A stretch of DNA of 64,000 bases from Platerodrilus igneus (GCA_036346225.1 JARFIW010000494.1:186001-250000), one strand, 5' to 3'; counted from the stretch's first letter, positions 46,255-57,400 are shown. The notes: generated by a model not told the origin, from the sequence alone. Translations and numbers: made by a program.

Positions 46255-46900
46255 TTTTGGAAGAACCGCTGGTGATATGAGATTCATACTGCAGAACTAT
46301 GTTTTCTACGCTTAGAACAGCTCAGAACAAAAAGTTATTCATTGGAGCAAGAAGGGAAATGTATGTTTAGTTTTGGCCCGGCAGTCTTGTTTATCCAAAA
46401 ATGTTTTTTTGCGTTTTTTAGAAGAATCGTTTAGATACGGAATTGTCCTTATGGAACAAAGTTTGGAACACCTAAAACAATCTTAATCGAGGGCCAAAAT
46501 TTCGATTTTTGAAAAATGGGGTGCCAGCAAAAAAAAGGGTTTTGTCATTTTTTTGAAGAATCGTTTAGATACGGAATTGTCCTTTTGGAACAATGTTTGG
46601 AACAACTAAAACAATCTTCATCGAGGGCCAAAATTTGGTTTTTTGAAAAATGGGGTGCCAGCGAAAAAATGTTTTTGCCGTTTTTTTAAAAATCGTTTAG
46701 ATATGGAATTGTTTTTTTAGAACAATGTTTGGAACAACTATAACAATGTTAAGCGATGGCAAAAACCGCAATTTTCGATAAATGGGGTGCTAGTAACAAA
46801 ATGGGTTTTTTCCAAATTTTCGACTAATCTTTTGGAATAAAATAATGTCGAATTGGAACAATGCGGTACAAGATTAGAACAATTTGGAACAATTTTCAAA
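46255..46900. repeat. Inverse arm of the arrays
   Basis: One 140-bp unit, then about three 134-bp units, then the terminal block, all in reverse orientation relative to the left arm. This makes the whole element a giant imperfect inverted repeat. Confidence 0.9.
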
Positions 46901-46945
46901 ATCATGATTTTTAAAAAATGGGGTGCTAACTTCACACATATTTTA

Positions 46946-47483
46946 GTTGCTCTAATTGTTGGACAAGCATTAAGTGTTTTAGGTGCGTAATATTAGATAA
47001 TTACCTATCATTTAATAAAGTCCCGTTTGAAATTATTTCATTATCTAATCAGCCAGTACCAAGTTTAATGACATAAGCATTAACTGGAGGAACTTGTATA
47101 TGCCAAATTTCTAGTACAGCTGATGAAAGAACATTTTTGTAAAAATTAGGGATCGTTTTGAGTCGATCATTGTCTAATTCGATTCCACTCAAAATTTCAA
47201 TATTAATGATTGGCACAAAATAAACTGCTTTAACTCAGTCGAAAATCGAATTAAATTCAATTCAAGCTTTGAATCAAACGCTTTAAACTTATTTCCTCTA
47301 AACGTACAGGGTAGACGCAGACACCGACCTCGTGGGTACGTACTCCAGGGCAAATACGCTAGAAAAATTCAATACAATGGAAAGCACCCTTATATCTATA
47401 TTAATCCGTAAATCAAAGGAACCAAATTTGTTATTTTTTAAATAAAAATTCTACAAAATCTAGAATCGTAAAAACCCTTTATA
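46946..47483. other. Short unassigned frames
   Basis: Plus strand 47275-47419 reads GRRRHRPRGYVLQGKYARKI, then an HPYIYINP end and a stop. Minus strand 47260-47060 is open as IINIEILSGIELDNDRLKT and on. Both look protein-like but I recognise neither. They may be remnants of a Polinton or virus-like element. Confidence 0.35.
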
Positions 47484-49664
47484 CAGGGTGTCCGGAAAAT
47501 CCGTGTACAACGTAAGAACAGAGATTCTTTGGCTCGAAGTAGATCGATTTGAGCCAACTTACATATTATACAAGTTGCTTCATTTAGCCGCAAGAGGACT
47601 TCAAAAATCGTGAAAGATTTGATATTTTGAAATAACTCGCAAACGCGTCGATAGATTTTGACCATTTTTGGGGTGCGAGTTTCTACTTTTAATTGACATC
47701 TTTTGGTGGTGTACACAATAATTTTAAAAGCATACGAGTGTCCCAAAAATGATGTATTGTATAAATATCCGACCATTACCTTTTTCCTGTTTATGCAATA
47801 ACTACCAATTTTTTTTATGAGTAGCCGACTTAATTCGGAAACTTTTTTGTCTCTTGTAAAATTTTGATTAGACGAGCGGTTTGAGAGAAAAAAAGTAATT
47901 TCAAATGTCTGCATACTTTCGTCATCATTGCTGCATTAACAGTAAAACGGGGCAAATAAAAAAACAGTATAGTAGTAGGCTTTGCTTTTGTTTTGTTATT
48001 TAATTTGAATATTATTTAACCTCAGTTTGCCTGTCAAGTCGTGAATTTCTGCTTAATTCAATAAAAGTTTGCATCTATCATCTTACTTATGAGTACTTAC
48101 ACAAACAACGAACAGGTGGATATGCTTTTGGTTTTCGGATTTTGTCAAGGCAATGGTCGTGAAAGCGTCAGAGTCTATTTGGAAAGATTTTCTAATCACC
48201 GAATTCCAAACTACCAAACATTCGCAAATACTGAAAGACACCTTCGTGAAAATGGTAGCTTTCAGTCAAGAAATGCGGATCAAGGACGTCAACGTACCAC
48301 AAGAACTGCAGATCTGGAGAAACAAATTTTGGATAGAGTTGAAGAAGACCCAAAAATAAGCACCAGACGCTTAGGACTTGAACTATAAGTTCCTAAAAGT
48401 ATTGTTCATGACGTTTTAAAGGAACAGTTATTACACCCATACCACGTTCGACAGGTACAAGACCTTTTGCCTATCGATCCTGAGAGGCGTGTAGCTTTCT
48501 GTCAATTTATTCAAGATCAGAGAATTGAAAATGCAAATTTCAGTCGCAAAATTTTATTTACAGACGAAGCTTTTTTTACAAAATCTGGTATTACTAACAT
48601 ACATAATGAACATGTTTACGCTGTAGAAAATTTTCATACAACTAAAGTGACTCACTATCAAACTGAATTTAAGATTAATATCTGGGCTGGAGTTATTGAT
48701 AATTTTATTATCGGTCCTGTTGTGATACAAAATCGATTAAACGGAGACAATTATTTTAACTTTCTACAACAAACATTGCCGAATTTATTGGAAGATCTGC
48801 CATTGTTACTTCGCCAAGACATGTGGTTCATGCACGATGGTGCTGCTCCCCACTTTACTCTAGCTGTTCGACAACATTTACACGAAAAATATCCGGATCG
48901 ATGGATCGGAAGAGAATATAATGCTCCTACAAATTGGCCAGCCGATCGCCGGACTTGACGTCCTGTGATTATTTTTTGTGGGGTACCTTAAAATTTAAGG
49001 TTTATTTGTCTCCACTTGATAGCGAAAAAGAATTGTATAGACGAATTTTAAATGCAGCCAACTCTTTAAAAAATAATGCACAAACAATGCTGAGGGTTCA
49101 GTTAAACTTCTTACGAAGAGTTAATTTGTGCATTGAAGAAAATGGGGGCCATTTTGAAAATTTATTGTAATGGTCCAATACTTGTACCGCGCTGTTAATT
49201 TTCAATGATAGTAATAAAAAATAAACAAAACAATGAAATAAAAGTAAAAAACATACATTTGAAATTACTTTTTTTCTGTCAAACCGCTCGTCTAATCAAA
49301 ATTTTACAAGAGACAAAAAGTCGGTTTCATAAAAAAAATTAGTAGTCATTTCATAAACAGGAAAAAGATAATGGTCGGATATTTATACAATACATCAGTT
49401 TTGGGACACTCGTATGCTTTTAAAATTATTGTGTACACCACCAAAAGATGTCAATTGAAAGTAGAAACTCGCACCCCAAAAATGGTTAAAATCTATCGAC
49501 GCGTTTTCGAGTTATTTCAAAATATCAAATTTTTTCACGATTTTTGAAGCCCTCTTGCGGCTAAATGAAGCAACTTGTATAATATGTAAGTTGGCTCAAA
49601 TCGATCTACTTCGAGCCAAAGAATCTCTGTTTTTACGTTGTACACGGATTTTCCGGACACCCTG
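47484..49664 (+). mobile_element. IS630/Tc1/mariner-superfamily transposon with about 420-bp TIRs
   Basis: Starts CAGGGTGTCCGG and ends CCGGACACCCTG, flanked by TA on both sides (47482-47483, 49665-49666). Left TIR 47484-47908 and right TIR 49255-49664 are inverse copies with few differences, much longer than the roughly 30 bp usual for mariner. One transposase gene lies between them. The long open frame on minus at 47914-47438 is the TIR read through. Confidence 0.93.
48089..49170 (+). pseudogene. Transposase of the long-TIR element
   Basis: Starts at 48089 (MSTYTNNEQVDMLLVFGFC), a HTH-bearing N-terminus with GNGRESVRVY. A stop at 48386 and a frameshift near 48945 break it; otherwise about 360 residues. 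Catalytic blocks: LFTDEAFF (first Asp, about 48570), WFMHDGAAPHF (second Asp, about 48840) and SPDLTSCDYFLWG (third Asp, about 48975), giving about 43 residues between the second and third acids, longer than the 34 of mariner. The C-terminus ENGGHFENLL ends at 49170. Closely similar proteins are common in ants and other insects. Confidence 0.88.
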
Positions 49665-49885
49665 TATATAAGATTCGACAGAATTCTGTAGTCTATGTTA
49701 AATAAATAACAACGAATTAAACATGAAATGCACTGAACGCAGTAACTATTAATTGAAATAAATTGGAAGTAAATGCATAATCTTGAAGGAATATTGGCAA
49801 TAGAGTTTGAAATAAGTTGTTCTATTTATTGAAATTAAACTTTGATTCTAACATTTCTATGGAACTGCTACATCCCTACAATCAA

Positions 49886-50290
49886 TCAAATTTTTATCAG
49901 AAATCTTGAGTGGAAAAAGTGTGATAAACAATTTGTTTTAATTTCAGAGGCTAGTGAGCTATACTTGGTAATTGTTTGTATTTCAACCTGCATAATATTA
50001 TTTGACATTGGAACAGAAACATCACTAATATTTGCCAGTTTGTTAGTTTTATCGATAATTAATATGTCTGGTTTGTTATGTGCATTTGTTATATCTGTAT
50101 ATATTTTTTTGTCCCAATTTAAAACATCATTGTTTTCCATAACCGGTCTGCATGATATTTGTAATATGGAACTCGCCTTACAGTTAATTTATGTCTTATG
50201 GCTAAATATTGATGTGTAATTAGGCAAATTTCATTTTGTCTCTCCATATGGACGCCCTCGTTTGCTTAGTTTGTACTTTTGCATCAAAAA
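49886..50290 (-). pseudogene. R2-like LINE C-terminal domain
   Basis: Minus strand: KLTVRRVPYYKYHADRLW, then (after a frameshift) NWDKKIYTDITNAHNKPDIL, IDKTNKLANISDVSVPM and EIQTITKYSSLASEIK. This is the conserved C-terminal region after RT in the LINE family also seen at 54.6-56.2 kb. RT itself is missing here. Confidence 0.75.
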
Positions 50291-50299
50291 TTTAAAAAG

Positions 50300-51086
50300 T
50301 ACATTTTATATTTTGGTCAAATAAATATACATACATACTTTAATTAGTGATATAGTGATTTTATTCCCCTACTCACTATCGGGATTATAGAACAAATATC
50401 ACGAAAAGTACAAGGACTCAAATTCTGGTTTTGGTTGCACAAGTTAGCAGCAATTCAGGCGCTTAATTAGCCCGATGAATGTCGTTAAACATTTAAACCT
50501 GAATTATAAAAGTTACTCACATATCAGCAGAACTAGAGCACAAATTATCGACATAATAAAATTGGTAAAGTTTTGTGAGGGTATCTTAATGCACTTTCTA
50601 TGTGTAGTATAAATACATTTTGGTATATCCTAAAGACAATCTTATTAGAGTGCGAGCATTGCACGGCTCGGCTGAAAACTCGTCTCGAATTCCAACCGAG
50701 TTTCGAGCCGATAACAATCTAATTTTGAGCCTAGCTCAATTTTAGTGATCTCGAGCCGAGCCGAGCTGACGCATAAAACGACTCGACGCGACACGAGTCC
50801 ATTACTAGTTGTCTAAAGTGAATTTGAAGAAAAAGTGACAGACTAGAAAAAGAAATCCCTACATGACAGATATGCTCAATAACTTTTTTCGGACAACATA
50901 ATTAAAAAGTTAGATAAAGGGTATTTACACATGCATACAGATTAAATTTTTCAAACTCGTAACTATGAACGATATATTTTAAAAAATAATACAATAAATA
51001 AATGCCGATTATTTCAAAATCAGGAGAAACTATGGGACGCATTACCTCGGGATGTTAAGTTTTAGCAAACGCCGCATATATTATGC
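50300..51086. other. Gene-free stretch with a GAGCCGAG-rich patch
   Basis: 50640-50810 contains repeated CGAGCCGAG/CTCGGCT words in a GC-richer patch, an imperfect simple repeat. Otherwise AT-rich without coding. Confidence 0.5.
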
Positions 51087-51500
51087 TGTGATAAGGGGTT
51101 GTTTAAGGGTGTATTTTATAGCATTGGTCATGTAGTAATCAGAAATCATAATAGGAAGCAGAAAACTGCATTTATGTAATGGAAAATTGAGTAATTAGGA
51201 TAGTTTGTAAATAGTAAGCAGTCAACACTCTGTATGTAGAGTATAAGTAGTTTTAAGCGACGCAAATAGACACAATAAGACGCATAGTTAGCATAGAAAC
51301 GAGTAATACATGCATTAAGTAGATAACGAATATTTAACACGCGGTATATAGAATTTTAGTAAATTTAGGTAATGCAAATAACGATAATTTTCAGTGGAAG
51401 CACGCGTATTTATAAGTAAGCATAATAAGTGTAATTAAACACGCATTCAAAAGAATTCCAATCAGTTATGATAATACGGAGATAAGAAATAAAACATAAA
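51087..51500 (+). repeat. Direct repeat T, left copy (LTR-like)
   Basis: Starts TGTGATAAGGGG and shares GAAAACTGCATTTAT, TTTGTAAATAG and AACACxCTGTAT with 52930-53340 in the same order. A TATATAAAA at 51582 with a TCAGAT about 25 bp downstream follows. The two copies flank 1.4 kb and may be LTRs of a decayed element. Confidence 0.5.
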
Positions 51501-51615
51501 GAAGTGTAGTGTAAGTACGTACAAACAATTAACAATTTTTGATAAGTTAAGGTAATTAAAAATGCGTAAATAAATAAGCATATATAAAAATTGAAAGTCG
51601 ATTTGCGTCAGATAT

Positions 51616-51831
51616 TTGTGTATAATATGGAAAAGCGATAATATTTCTCAAAACACCGCATGGGCTGATAACGAAGCAGCTGCAAGCAAACAACAATTAC
51701 TTGAGAGGACGAGAATGTTACATCAGAAAACTACTTCAAGTGTAGAAAATAGAAAAACCTCATGGGTTAAGATTAGCGACTGGCTTGTAGGCCATGCCCA
51801 CAGACGAAGTGGGATATCAATCATATATTAA
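51616..51831 (+). CDS. Unrecognised 71-residue frame
   Basis: Reads MCIIWKSDNISQNTAWADN and later KTSWVKISDWLVG. It lies just after the TATA of repeat T's left copy, where a gag start could be. No family recognised. Confidence 0.3.
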   Translation: MCIIWKSDNISQNTAWADNEAAASKQQLLERTRMLHQKTTSSVENRKTSWVKISDWLVGHAHRRSGISIIY

Positions 51832-52059
51832 CAGTGACAATGATAACGGAACTCAGTTCTCAACTCAACAAAGGCCAAGGTGCGTCGCTTTGAACCTAAG
51901 AGTAACGCGTAAGAATAATATTTAAAAGTGAAAATTGTTTAAGTGACAGATAGCGCAACGAAGATGAAAATTACTATTACCGATTAAACGTAAGTAGATT
52001 TTGGGAAATTTATTTAAACTAAAATATAATAATAATAGGGCTCTAAGTTAGAGGCGGAT

Positions 52060-52470
52060 GAAAATGTTCTAAGTATGACAACAATAATTCGAGGGTGTAT
52101 AATAATCCAATTCTGAAGCTGGTGAGAAAAAGTCATGATTCTAAGTACGACGACAATAATTCGAGGGTATATAATGATCCAAGTCTAAGTCTGACGATGA
52201 TATTCTAAGTTTGGTGATTGGACGATAATAAATCTCAGTTTAATAATAATAATCCAGAGCGTGACGACAATAATTCAAATTAATAATTCAAGCGTGTGGA
52301 TAGATAATATTTTAAATGGGTATATAATAATTCTGAATTGGTGGAGAATGATTTTGATCCAAATGGATGGTATAATGCATGGAAAATTCTAGTTGATAAT
52401 GGATGCGTCGATAATCTTGGTTGCAAGAAGGGATTTGAATTTAAATAATTTGCTTAATTAATATAAACGA
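52060..52470 (+). other. Asn-rich degenerate tandem stretch
   Basis: An about 71-bp duplication (CTAAGTAxGACxACAATAATT at 52069 and 52141) with frames rich in Asn/Asp/Tyr (SKYDNNNSRVYNN) and an open end WYNAWKILVDNGCVDN to 52446. It could be remnant coding of an element between the two repeat T copies. Confidence 0.35.
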
Positions 52471-52897
52471 ACTTGCATACGTAGAAAGTACGTAATATGA
52501 TAAAGGGGTTTTGAACGTTCCAGGCTTCTTTTTATAAAAACAATAGGTTTTTTGGTGACTTTAGATTGATTAAAAAGTATATGATTTTGAGATAAAATAA
52601 GATTTACAGTATTAATTGATTGAAAAGTGTATTTTAATAATTTTCAAAACCTGTACATAATATTTGTTTCTATTATATGGAATTAACTAACTTCATTTTA
52701 TAATTCAAAATAAAAGCTAGTCGAGGCCAAATGACAAGATTTATGGGAGTGTAATTTGATAATTTAAAAAGAGAGGAGGAGTCGAGTAGAATACGCCATT
52801 GATATCGAGTAAGGCGTTATCACATCAAATATTTATTGGACAGCCCAAGGTCGGTCCACGATAAATTCTAGTTAGTTCATAGCAAATCCAGTTAATA

Positions 52898-52933
52898 CAC
52901 AGCAATATATATATATATATATATATAGCTGTG
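52898..52933. repeat. (TA)n with short inverted flanks
   Basis: CACAGC at 52898-52903 and GCTGTG at 52928-52933 flank a TA tract. It marks the start of the right copy of repeat T, echoing the (TA)n-centred junctions of repeat R. Confidence 0.75.
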
Positions 52934-53340
52934 AAAAGTGGTTGTCTAGGGGTGTATTGAATCTTAATAGTCGCGGAGTACCTGTAAATAGCAATAGGAT
53001 TCAGAAAACTGCATTTATTTAGCAGGAAAATAAATAATTCGCACATTATGTAAATAGCAAACATTTAACACCCTGTATAAGGAGCGCAATTAACTTTAAT
53101 CAATGCAGGTAGCAAATCTACCAATAATAGAACGCATATTCAGCAGAGAAATAATTATACATGCAATTATTTCTACTTCCAGAAGCGTTCAATAAGTTTA
53201 TAAAATAGATACGCATGAGATAAGATAAAACCTAGTAAATCTTCGTGCAATTACGCTTGTAATAAAGAAGGAATAATAAAGCGGTTTGATAAGAAACGCA
53301 CTTTCAAAGATAAGTTTTAAATACTAGACAAACGAAAACA
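52930..53340 (+). repeat. Direct repeat T, right copy
   Basis: Starts TGTGAAAAGTGG right after the TA tract and matches 51087-51500 in order with moderate divergence. Its right end is not defined. Confidence 0.5.
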
Positions 53341-53689
53341 TGTAGATTTACATCACTCATATTACATCAGTTATTTTGTTCAATTCTCCAAAAACTTTAT
53401 CGACACAAAACAACAGACATAAGCTAAATTAAAGTTCAACAATAATAACAAAACAGGCGGTCAAAGATCGTAAAACAATAGCAAATACCAGTATGATATG
53501 TAACTTCAGAATAGTTTCGTCAGAAATCAGCTTGAAAACTACTAGGAATGTCCAAAACAAACATGGTTGGTTACAACACTCTGTAAGCCTGTTTGGACAA
53601 ACCAATCCAAATGTAGATAGCAAAAGCTATATAACGCCCAGAGTTGATAAGAAAGAGCAGTCTCGATTTGAAGCACATCGAACCTGCAA

Positions 53690-54064
53690 CACTCTTACTC
53701 GAACATTTTGTTAATGGACTCTACAAAGTTTTCAATTAGTTCTGTATTATGAAGTCAAATAGCATAGACATCATTTACGTATCTCCACCAGATTAGTGGT
53801 TTCAATTCTTGTGTGAATATTACATCTTTTTTGAATTCCTCTATGAATATATTACTAAAAATTGGCGATAGTGGACTTCCCATTGCCATTCCCAAGTTTT
53901 GTTTGTAGAATTGATCACTTATTTAAAAATATATGGTATTGACGCATAAGCTAAGTAATTCCATAATTGATATATACTTAGTTTTGTTCTTTCTTTAAGG
54001 TTGCCATCTTTTTCTAGTTTGTTTTTATAATATTAAGCGTTTTGTTTATAGGGACATTTGTGAA
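53690..54064 (-). pseudogene. Penelope-like element RT palm
   Basis: Minus strand: NLGMAMGSPLSPIFSNIFIE (Penelope RT palm block), KPLIWWRYVNDVYAI, where YVDD is expected (one catalytic Asp lost). Upstream is a decayed SxFTNVPI-like block near 54050. Its 5' side is replaced at 54065 by the 51-bp sequence shared with 3.6 kb. Confidence 0.82.
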
Positions 54065-54118
54065 GATACTTTAATAACCATCCTCTCAATTGTATAAATA
54101 GAAACATGTTAAAAAATG
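54065..54118 (-). repeat. 51-bp sequence shared with 3614-3665
   Basis: Inverse copy of the 3.6 kb sequence. It abuts the Penelope RT exactly where coding similarity stops. Confidence 0.7.
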
Positions 54119-54574
54119 TTTCCCAAATTATTGAATTTATATAGAATTCACCTATAAAAATTAATCGGTTGATTTCACGTTAAGGGTATTGGCTACCTAA
54201 AAAAAGTCGGTCCCAGGCCGCAACACAAATTGAGGGCAATCATTCTTTTAAACTTTAAAATTTTTGGTTAGTGTACTCAAACCAAATATTTTGAACATCA
54301 ATAAATCAAAGTCACCTTCAATTTATGTCATAAATGTCAAACTTGAAGTTTTATTATTTTGAGTACGATCCTAGGTCATGGATCGAAAAGTAAATAAAGA
54401 TGATTTTAAAAACTATGAGTGGTTTAATTCCCAAAAAAGATTAAGAAAGAAGAATATTTCTGGTTATCCGGTCTATTTCATTCAAATCAGTGTTGTTCCA
54501 TTTGATTATTCCAAAAGAGTAAGATATTGACGAAATTGCATAAGAGTTAATTGCTTGAACCAAGTTTTTTGCGT
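54119..54574. other. Stretch with one small unassigned frame
   Basis: 54378-54527 encodes 50 residues (MDRKVNKDDFKNYEWFNSQ and on) on plus. The promoter-like upstream has no TATA. No family recognised, low confidence that it is a gene. Confidence 0.3.
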
Positions 54575-55133
54575 TCAGTTCAGTTTCTTATACTTAAATT
54601 TTAATTTGTCTTTTACTTTGGAATGATCCAGACCGTGACGTTGTTGAAAGCTTAAATATTTGTACATTTCTTCCGGTGCCATTTCTTTAGAGCCATTTAA
54701 TGTTTCAGTAGTATAACTCACCTTGCCCTTTATTAATTTTGAAGTTGCACATTTAGCGAAGACAAAGTTCATATTTATTGAGTCACTAAAAATGTTGGTT
54801 GTGTTTATCAACGATTGTAAATGTTTTCTATTACCAGCAAATAATTTAAAATCGTCCTTAAATAGATAATTCACTACAATTTTATTTTTTATTTCTAATT
54901 TATAACCCGTCAATGATTGTTTAAGTACTGACGATAATGAATTCAGTGCAAGACAGCGCCATAAAGGACTTAAAGAATCTTCTCGAAGTATTTCTTTTTT
55001 TATATAAACTGGAGCAGATATTGAATTATTAATTATTAATCTTGCACTCCATTTTTTTGAAAAATTTGTTAGCAAATCTACTATTAATTAATTTACCTTA
55101 TAAAAGTTTAGGATGTATATCAGCCAACTATGT
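54575..55133 (-). pseudogene. R2-like LINE reverse transcriptase, palm and thumb
   Basis: A 166-residue frame: ILREDSLSPLW (GxLQGDSLSPxxF palm block), GYKLE, then YLFKDDFKLFAGN, where YMDDLKLFA is expected (the DD pair is kept, shifted context), NFVFAKCA, and SFQQRHGLDHSKVK. It continues upstream across the SINE at 55148-55370. The family's C-terminal domain is represented at 49.9-50.3 kb. Confidence 0.8.
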
Positions 55134-55147
55134 GGTACAGACTCATA
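55134..55147. repeat. 14-bp target-site duplication of the SINE
   Basis: GGTACAGACTCATA here and at 55371-55384, a perfect duplication that brackets the SINE. Confidence 0.95.
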
Positions 55148-55370
55148 GGCGGCTCTGTGGCGTAGTTGGTATGCGTGTGACTACTACGCTCAAGGTCCCG
55201 GGTTTAAATCCCGACACGGTCCGTGTGTGAGTGTTGTCACACACGTTAAAGATCCCTACCTTGCCTGGAACGGCAAGGGTTCGTCAAAATTCTAAATTTC
55301 CAGACAACAAAAAACTCGCCTCCTGGCCAATGTAGTACCTTCGGGTGAAGCATTGGAAATGTAAATACAC
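55148..55370 (+). mobile_element. tRNA-derived SINE, complete, 14-bp TSD
   Basis: 223 bp. A box TGGCGTAGTTGG (about 55157) and B box GGTTTAAATCCC (about 55200) at tRNA-like spacing, then GACACGGTCC, a central part with CCTTGCCTGGAACGGCAAGG (a small hairpin) and the 3' part AAAAAACTCGCCTCCTGGCC and GTAGTACCTTCGGG. Longest copy of the family in the window; inserted in the R2-like LINE. Confidence 0.95.
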
Positions 55371-55384
55371 GGTACAGACTCATA

Positions 55385-56210
55385 CACTTTCTTTTGAGTA
55401 ATCGATGTAGCGCATATGCAAATTTCTGTTTTTAATTTGAGCCTGTTTCATGATATCGCTATCAATAATTAGATGCATCCTAAAGTTTTGTTTATGCAGC
55501 CCTTTTGCTCTTCAGCAGTAATGTTATTTTTGTCACAGTGTTTGTAAATGACATTAGAAATGAGGAAAGTGGACAGTTTGTGCATAGTAATCGGTTTATA
55601 ACTATTTGGATTTGTAGTCTGTCCCTTTTTGAATATTAGGTCTGTATTTTCTGTGATTAGTTCGTCCGGAATATTTTGAGGTTTTTCTAATACTAGATTA
55701 AATGCGTTAGCAAAAGTTTTGTGTGAAGATTTAAATTGTTTTAGCCAGAAATTTTGTATTTGGTCAGGTGCAGGTGTGGTTCAGTTTTTCTGTAGTTTTA
55801 AAGCGTTTATGATATCTTTTTCACTAAAATTTGGTGTTGTCATTTCGTCTACGCTGTCAGTTATTACTTGTTTTAGCCATGGTGGCTTCAAATCTCCTTA
55901 TATGGATGTATTCCAACGTAGGTTATAATTTTCTGTTGCTTCCTCTAACTTAATATCTGGATGGTTTTTCTTCCACATGAAAGAAATTTTGAAAACAATT
56001 TCTTCTGATTCTTACTAAAATGATAATTTTGTATTCTTTTTTTTAGTGGATTTATTATAACGTCGAAGACTGTCTTTAGCTTTTTCTTCTTGGCGTAGTT
56101 CATCTTTTAGTTCTGTCAATATTTCTACTACATTTGAAGAATTGTATTGAACATTTTTATCCTAAAATCATTGTTATTTTGTTTACTACTTTAAATGTAT
56201 TAATTCCCTG
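55385..56210 (-). pseudogene. R2-like LINE reverse transcriptase, fingers
   Basis: Minus strand, broken by stops: RLQIQIVINRLLC (NYRPITCL block), a SEEQKGC-like segment, LIIDSD, then RNLHMRYIDYSKESV (MAYIDYKKAFDSVP block, catalytic Asp kept) just before the SINE. It joins 54575-55133 when the SINE and one TSD are removed. Confidence 0.7.
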
Positions 56211-56598
56211 TAGATATTGGAAAAGTAGCTGGAACTAGGTAGCCGAAGTATAGTGTTGTGTGTTTTTTACCTATACGAATGTATTTATACCCTCTGTCAC
56301 AACTGCTGCTATTTCGGTAATTTGAATTTTTAAAATCCTGCGTCGGTCAGAGCTACCGCTCTTTTCGATTTTTAGAATGCATACAACGTGTTTGGTGGCC
56401 CGTAGAACTTGGAAGGCGTTTATGGTGTTTCTATTAGTTGCTTTCGCAACATGGACGACAAAAACCGGCGCACCCATTGATGCTAAATGTACTGGACGAG
56501 CCGCAGGGATCGGAAAAAGATTACACCGTTTAGTTTCCCCGCTTAACCCTTAACTTCATTCAGGTGTTTTCGGAAACCTCCGATTCACGTTTCTTATG
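56211..56598. other. Promoter-proximal stretch
   Basis: Upstream of the zinc-finger frame. A 68-residue minus frame at 56477-56271 (MGAPVFVVHVAKATN) is of unknown origin. No other structure. Confidence 0.4.
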
Positions 56599-56670
56599 GT
56601 ATATAAAGCAGACATGCAAGAGTAAACACTTTAGTTATAATTTGGTTCGCCTACAAGCCTCGTCAGTCTT
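56597..56670 (+). promoter_or_regulatory. Core promoter of the second Polinton fragment
   Basis: TATATAAAG at about 56599, an initiator-like CGTCAGTC at about 56662 and the ATG at 56698 in AAAATGG context. Confidence 0.5.
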
Positions 56671-56697
56671 ATAGTGCGGATTTTGTTATATACTAAA

Positions 56698-57400
56698 ATG
56701 GCACCTGCAAACGTTTTTAAATGCAAACTCTGTCACGTCTACTTTACCATGAGGATGCCTTCAAACGGCTCCAGGTACAACACATGGTACAAGTCCACAG
56801 GTTAAGCGTGCAGGCAAACTAGTAACAGAAAACTTGCGAGTCGTACGGCATCACCTATACCAAAATGGACAATTCATGGAGGTATAATCTTAAGCAGCAC
56901 GGGGTGACCTCGTCGGCATCGGGGCTTAAACGTCCATCTGCGCCGGCAGTTGTAAAACCTTCCTCCAAACAAGAACGAGTTAGTGTCAGGTGCAATGTGT
57001 GCGATGTAGAGGAGACGAAGTCTGCGTACCACTGCTCATCTACAGAGGAATAGACATAAGAGTGCGGCAGCTACTGCTACCGAGAAAGACGATGCCGTGG
57101 AAATAGTTGCAGAGCGTTTAAAAACCGTATGGCCAGCTACGGCATAAAGAACGTCGACACTATCAATGGGGGTATCTGAGGTTCTGCCATACGACTGTAA
57201 AGATTAATTGTGAACTTTATGGTACGTACACCAAAATGAGTATTGATCAGGAGACTATCGATGTAAAATCGTTTAACACAAAAAAATGTGATCATAGCAC
57301 CTGGCAGCAATCTTCGTTATATGTCTTCAGCAGAGAGATGTCCTTCAACAACTAAAGGCATCTACTCTTTGGTGGCGGCATGACCCCTTTTGGTTACAAT
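56698..57400 (+). pseudogene. Polinton-associated zinc-finger/polymerase B N-terminal region
   Basis: Starts MAPANVFKCKLCHVYFTMRM, a C2H2-type finger with degenerate spacing. After stops and frameshifts, another CNVCDVEETKSAYHC finger appears (about 56990-57035), then TEKDDAVEIVAERLKT, and near 57225-57290 QETIDVKSFNTK. The KSFNTK block and finger string are what precedes polymerase B in Polinton/nudivirus-like elements. Dead and truncated before the polymerase core. Confidence 0.65.

Larger units (their letters stand above)
42352..46945. mobile_element. Large element with inverted subterminal satellite-like arrays
   Basis: The left end reads ATGTGTGTGAAGTTAGCACC; the right end carries its inverse (GGTGCTAACTTCACACAT at 46919-46938). 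Inward from each end follow the same blocks in mirror order: an AATCATGATTTTGAAA segment, then 134-bp units, then (near the right) 140-bp units. Left arrays: about 42545-43034 and 44360-45320; 140-bp units 45325-46090; inverse arm 46255-46900. A 1.3 kb non-repetitive block at 43035-44359 sits inside the left array. No transposase found. Likely a non-autonomous DNA transposon or foldback-type element. Confidence 0.75.

Noticed and set aside
47438..47914. 158-residue minus-strand frame
   Set aside because: It lies inside the left TIR of the long-TIR transposon and reads through the TIR and its flank; not a gene.
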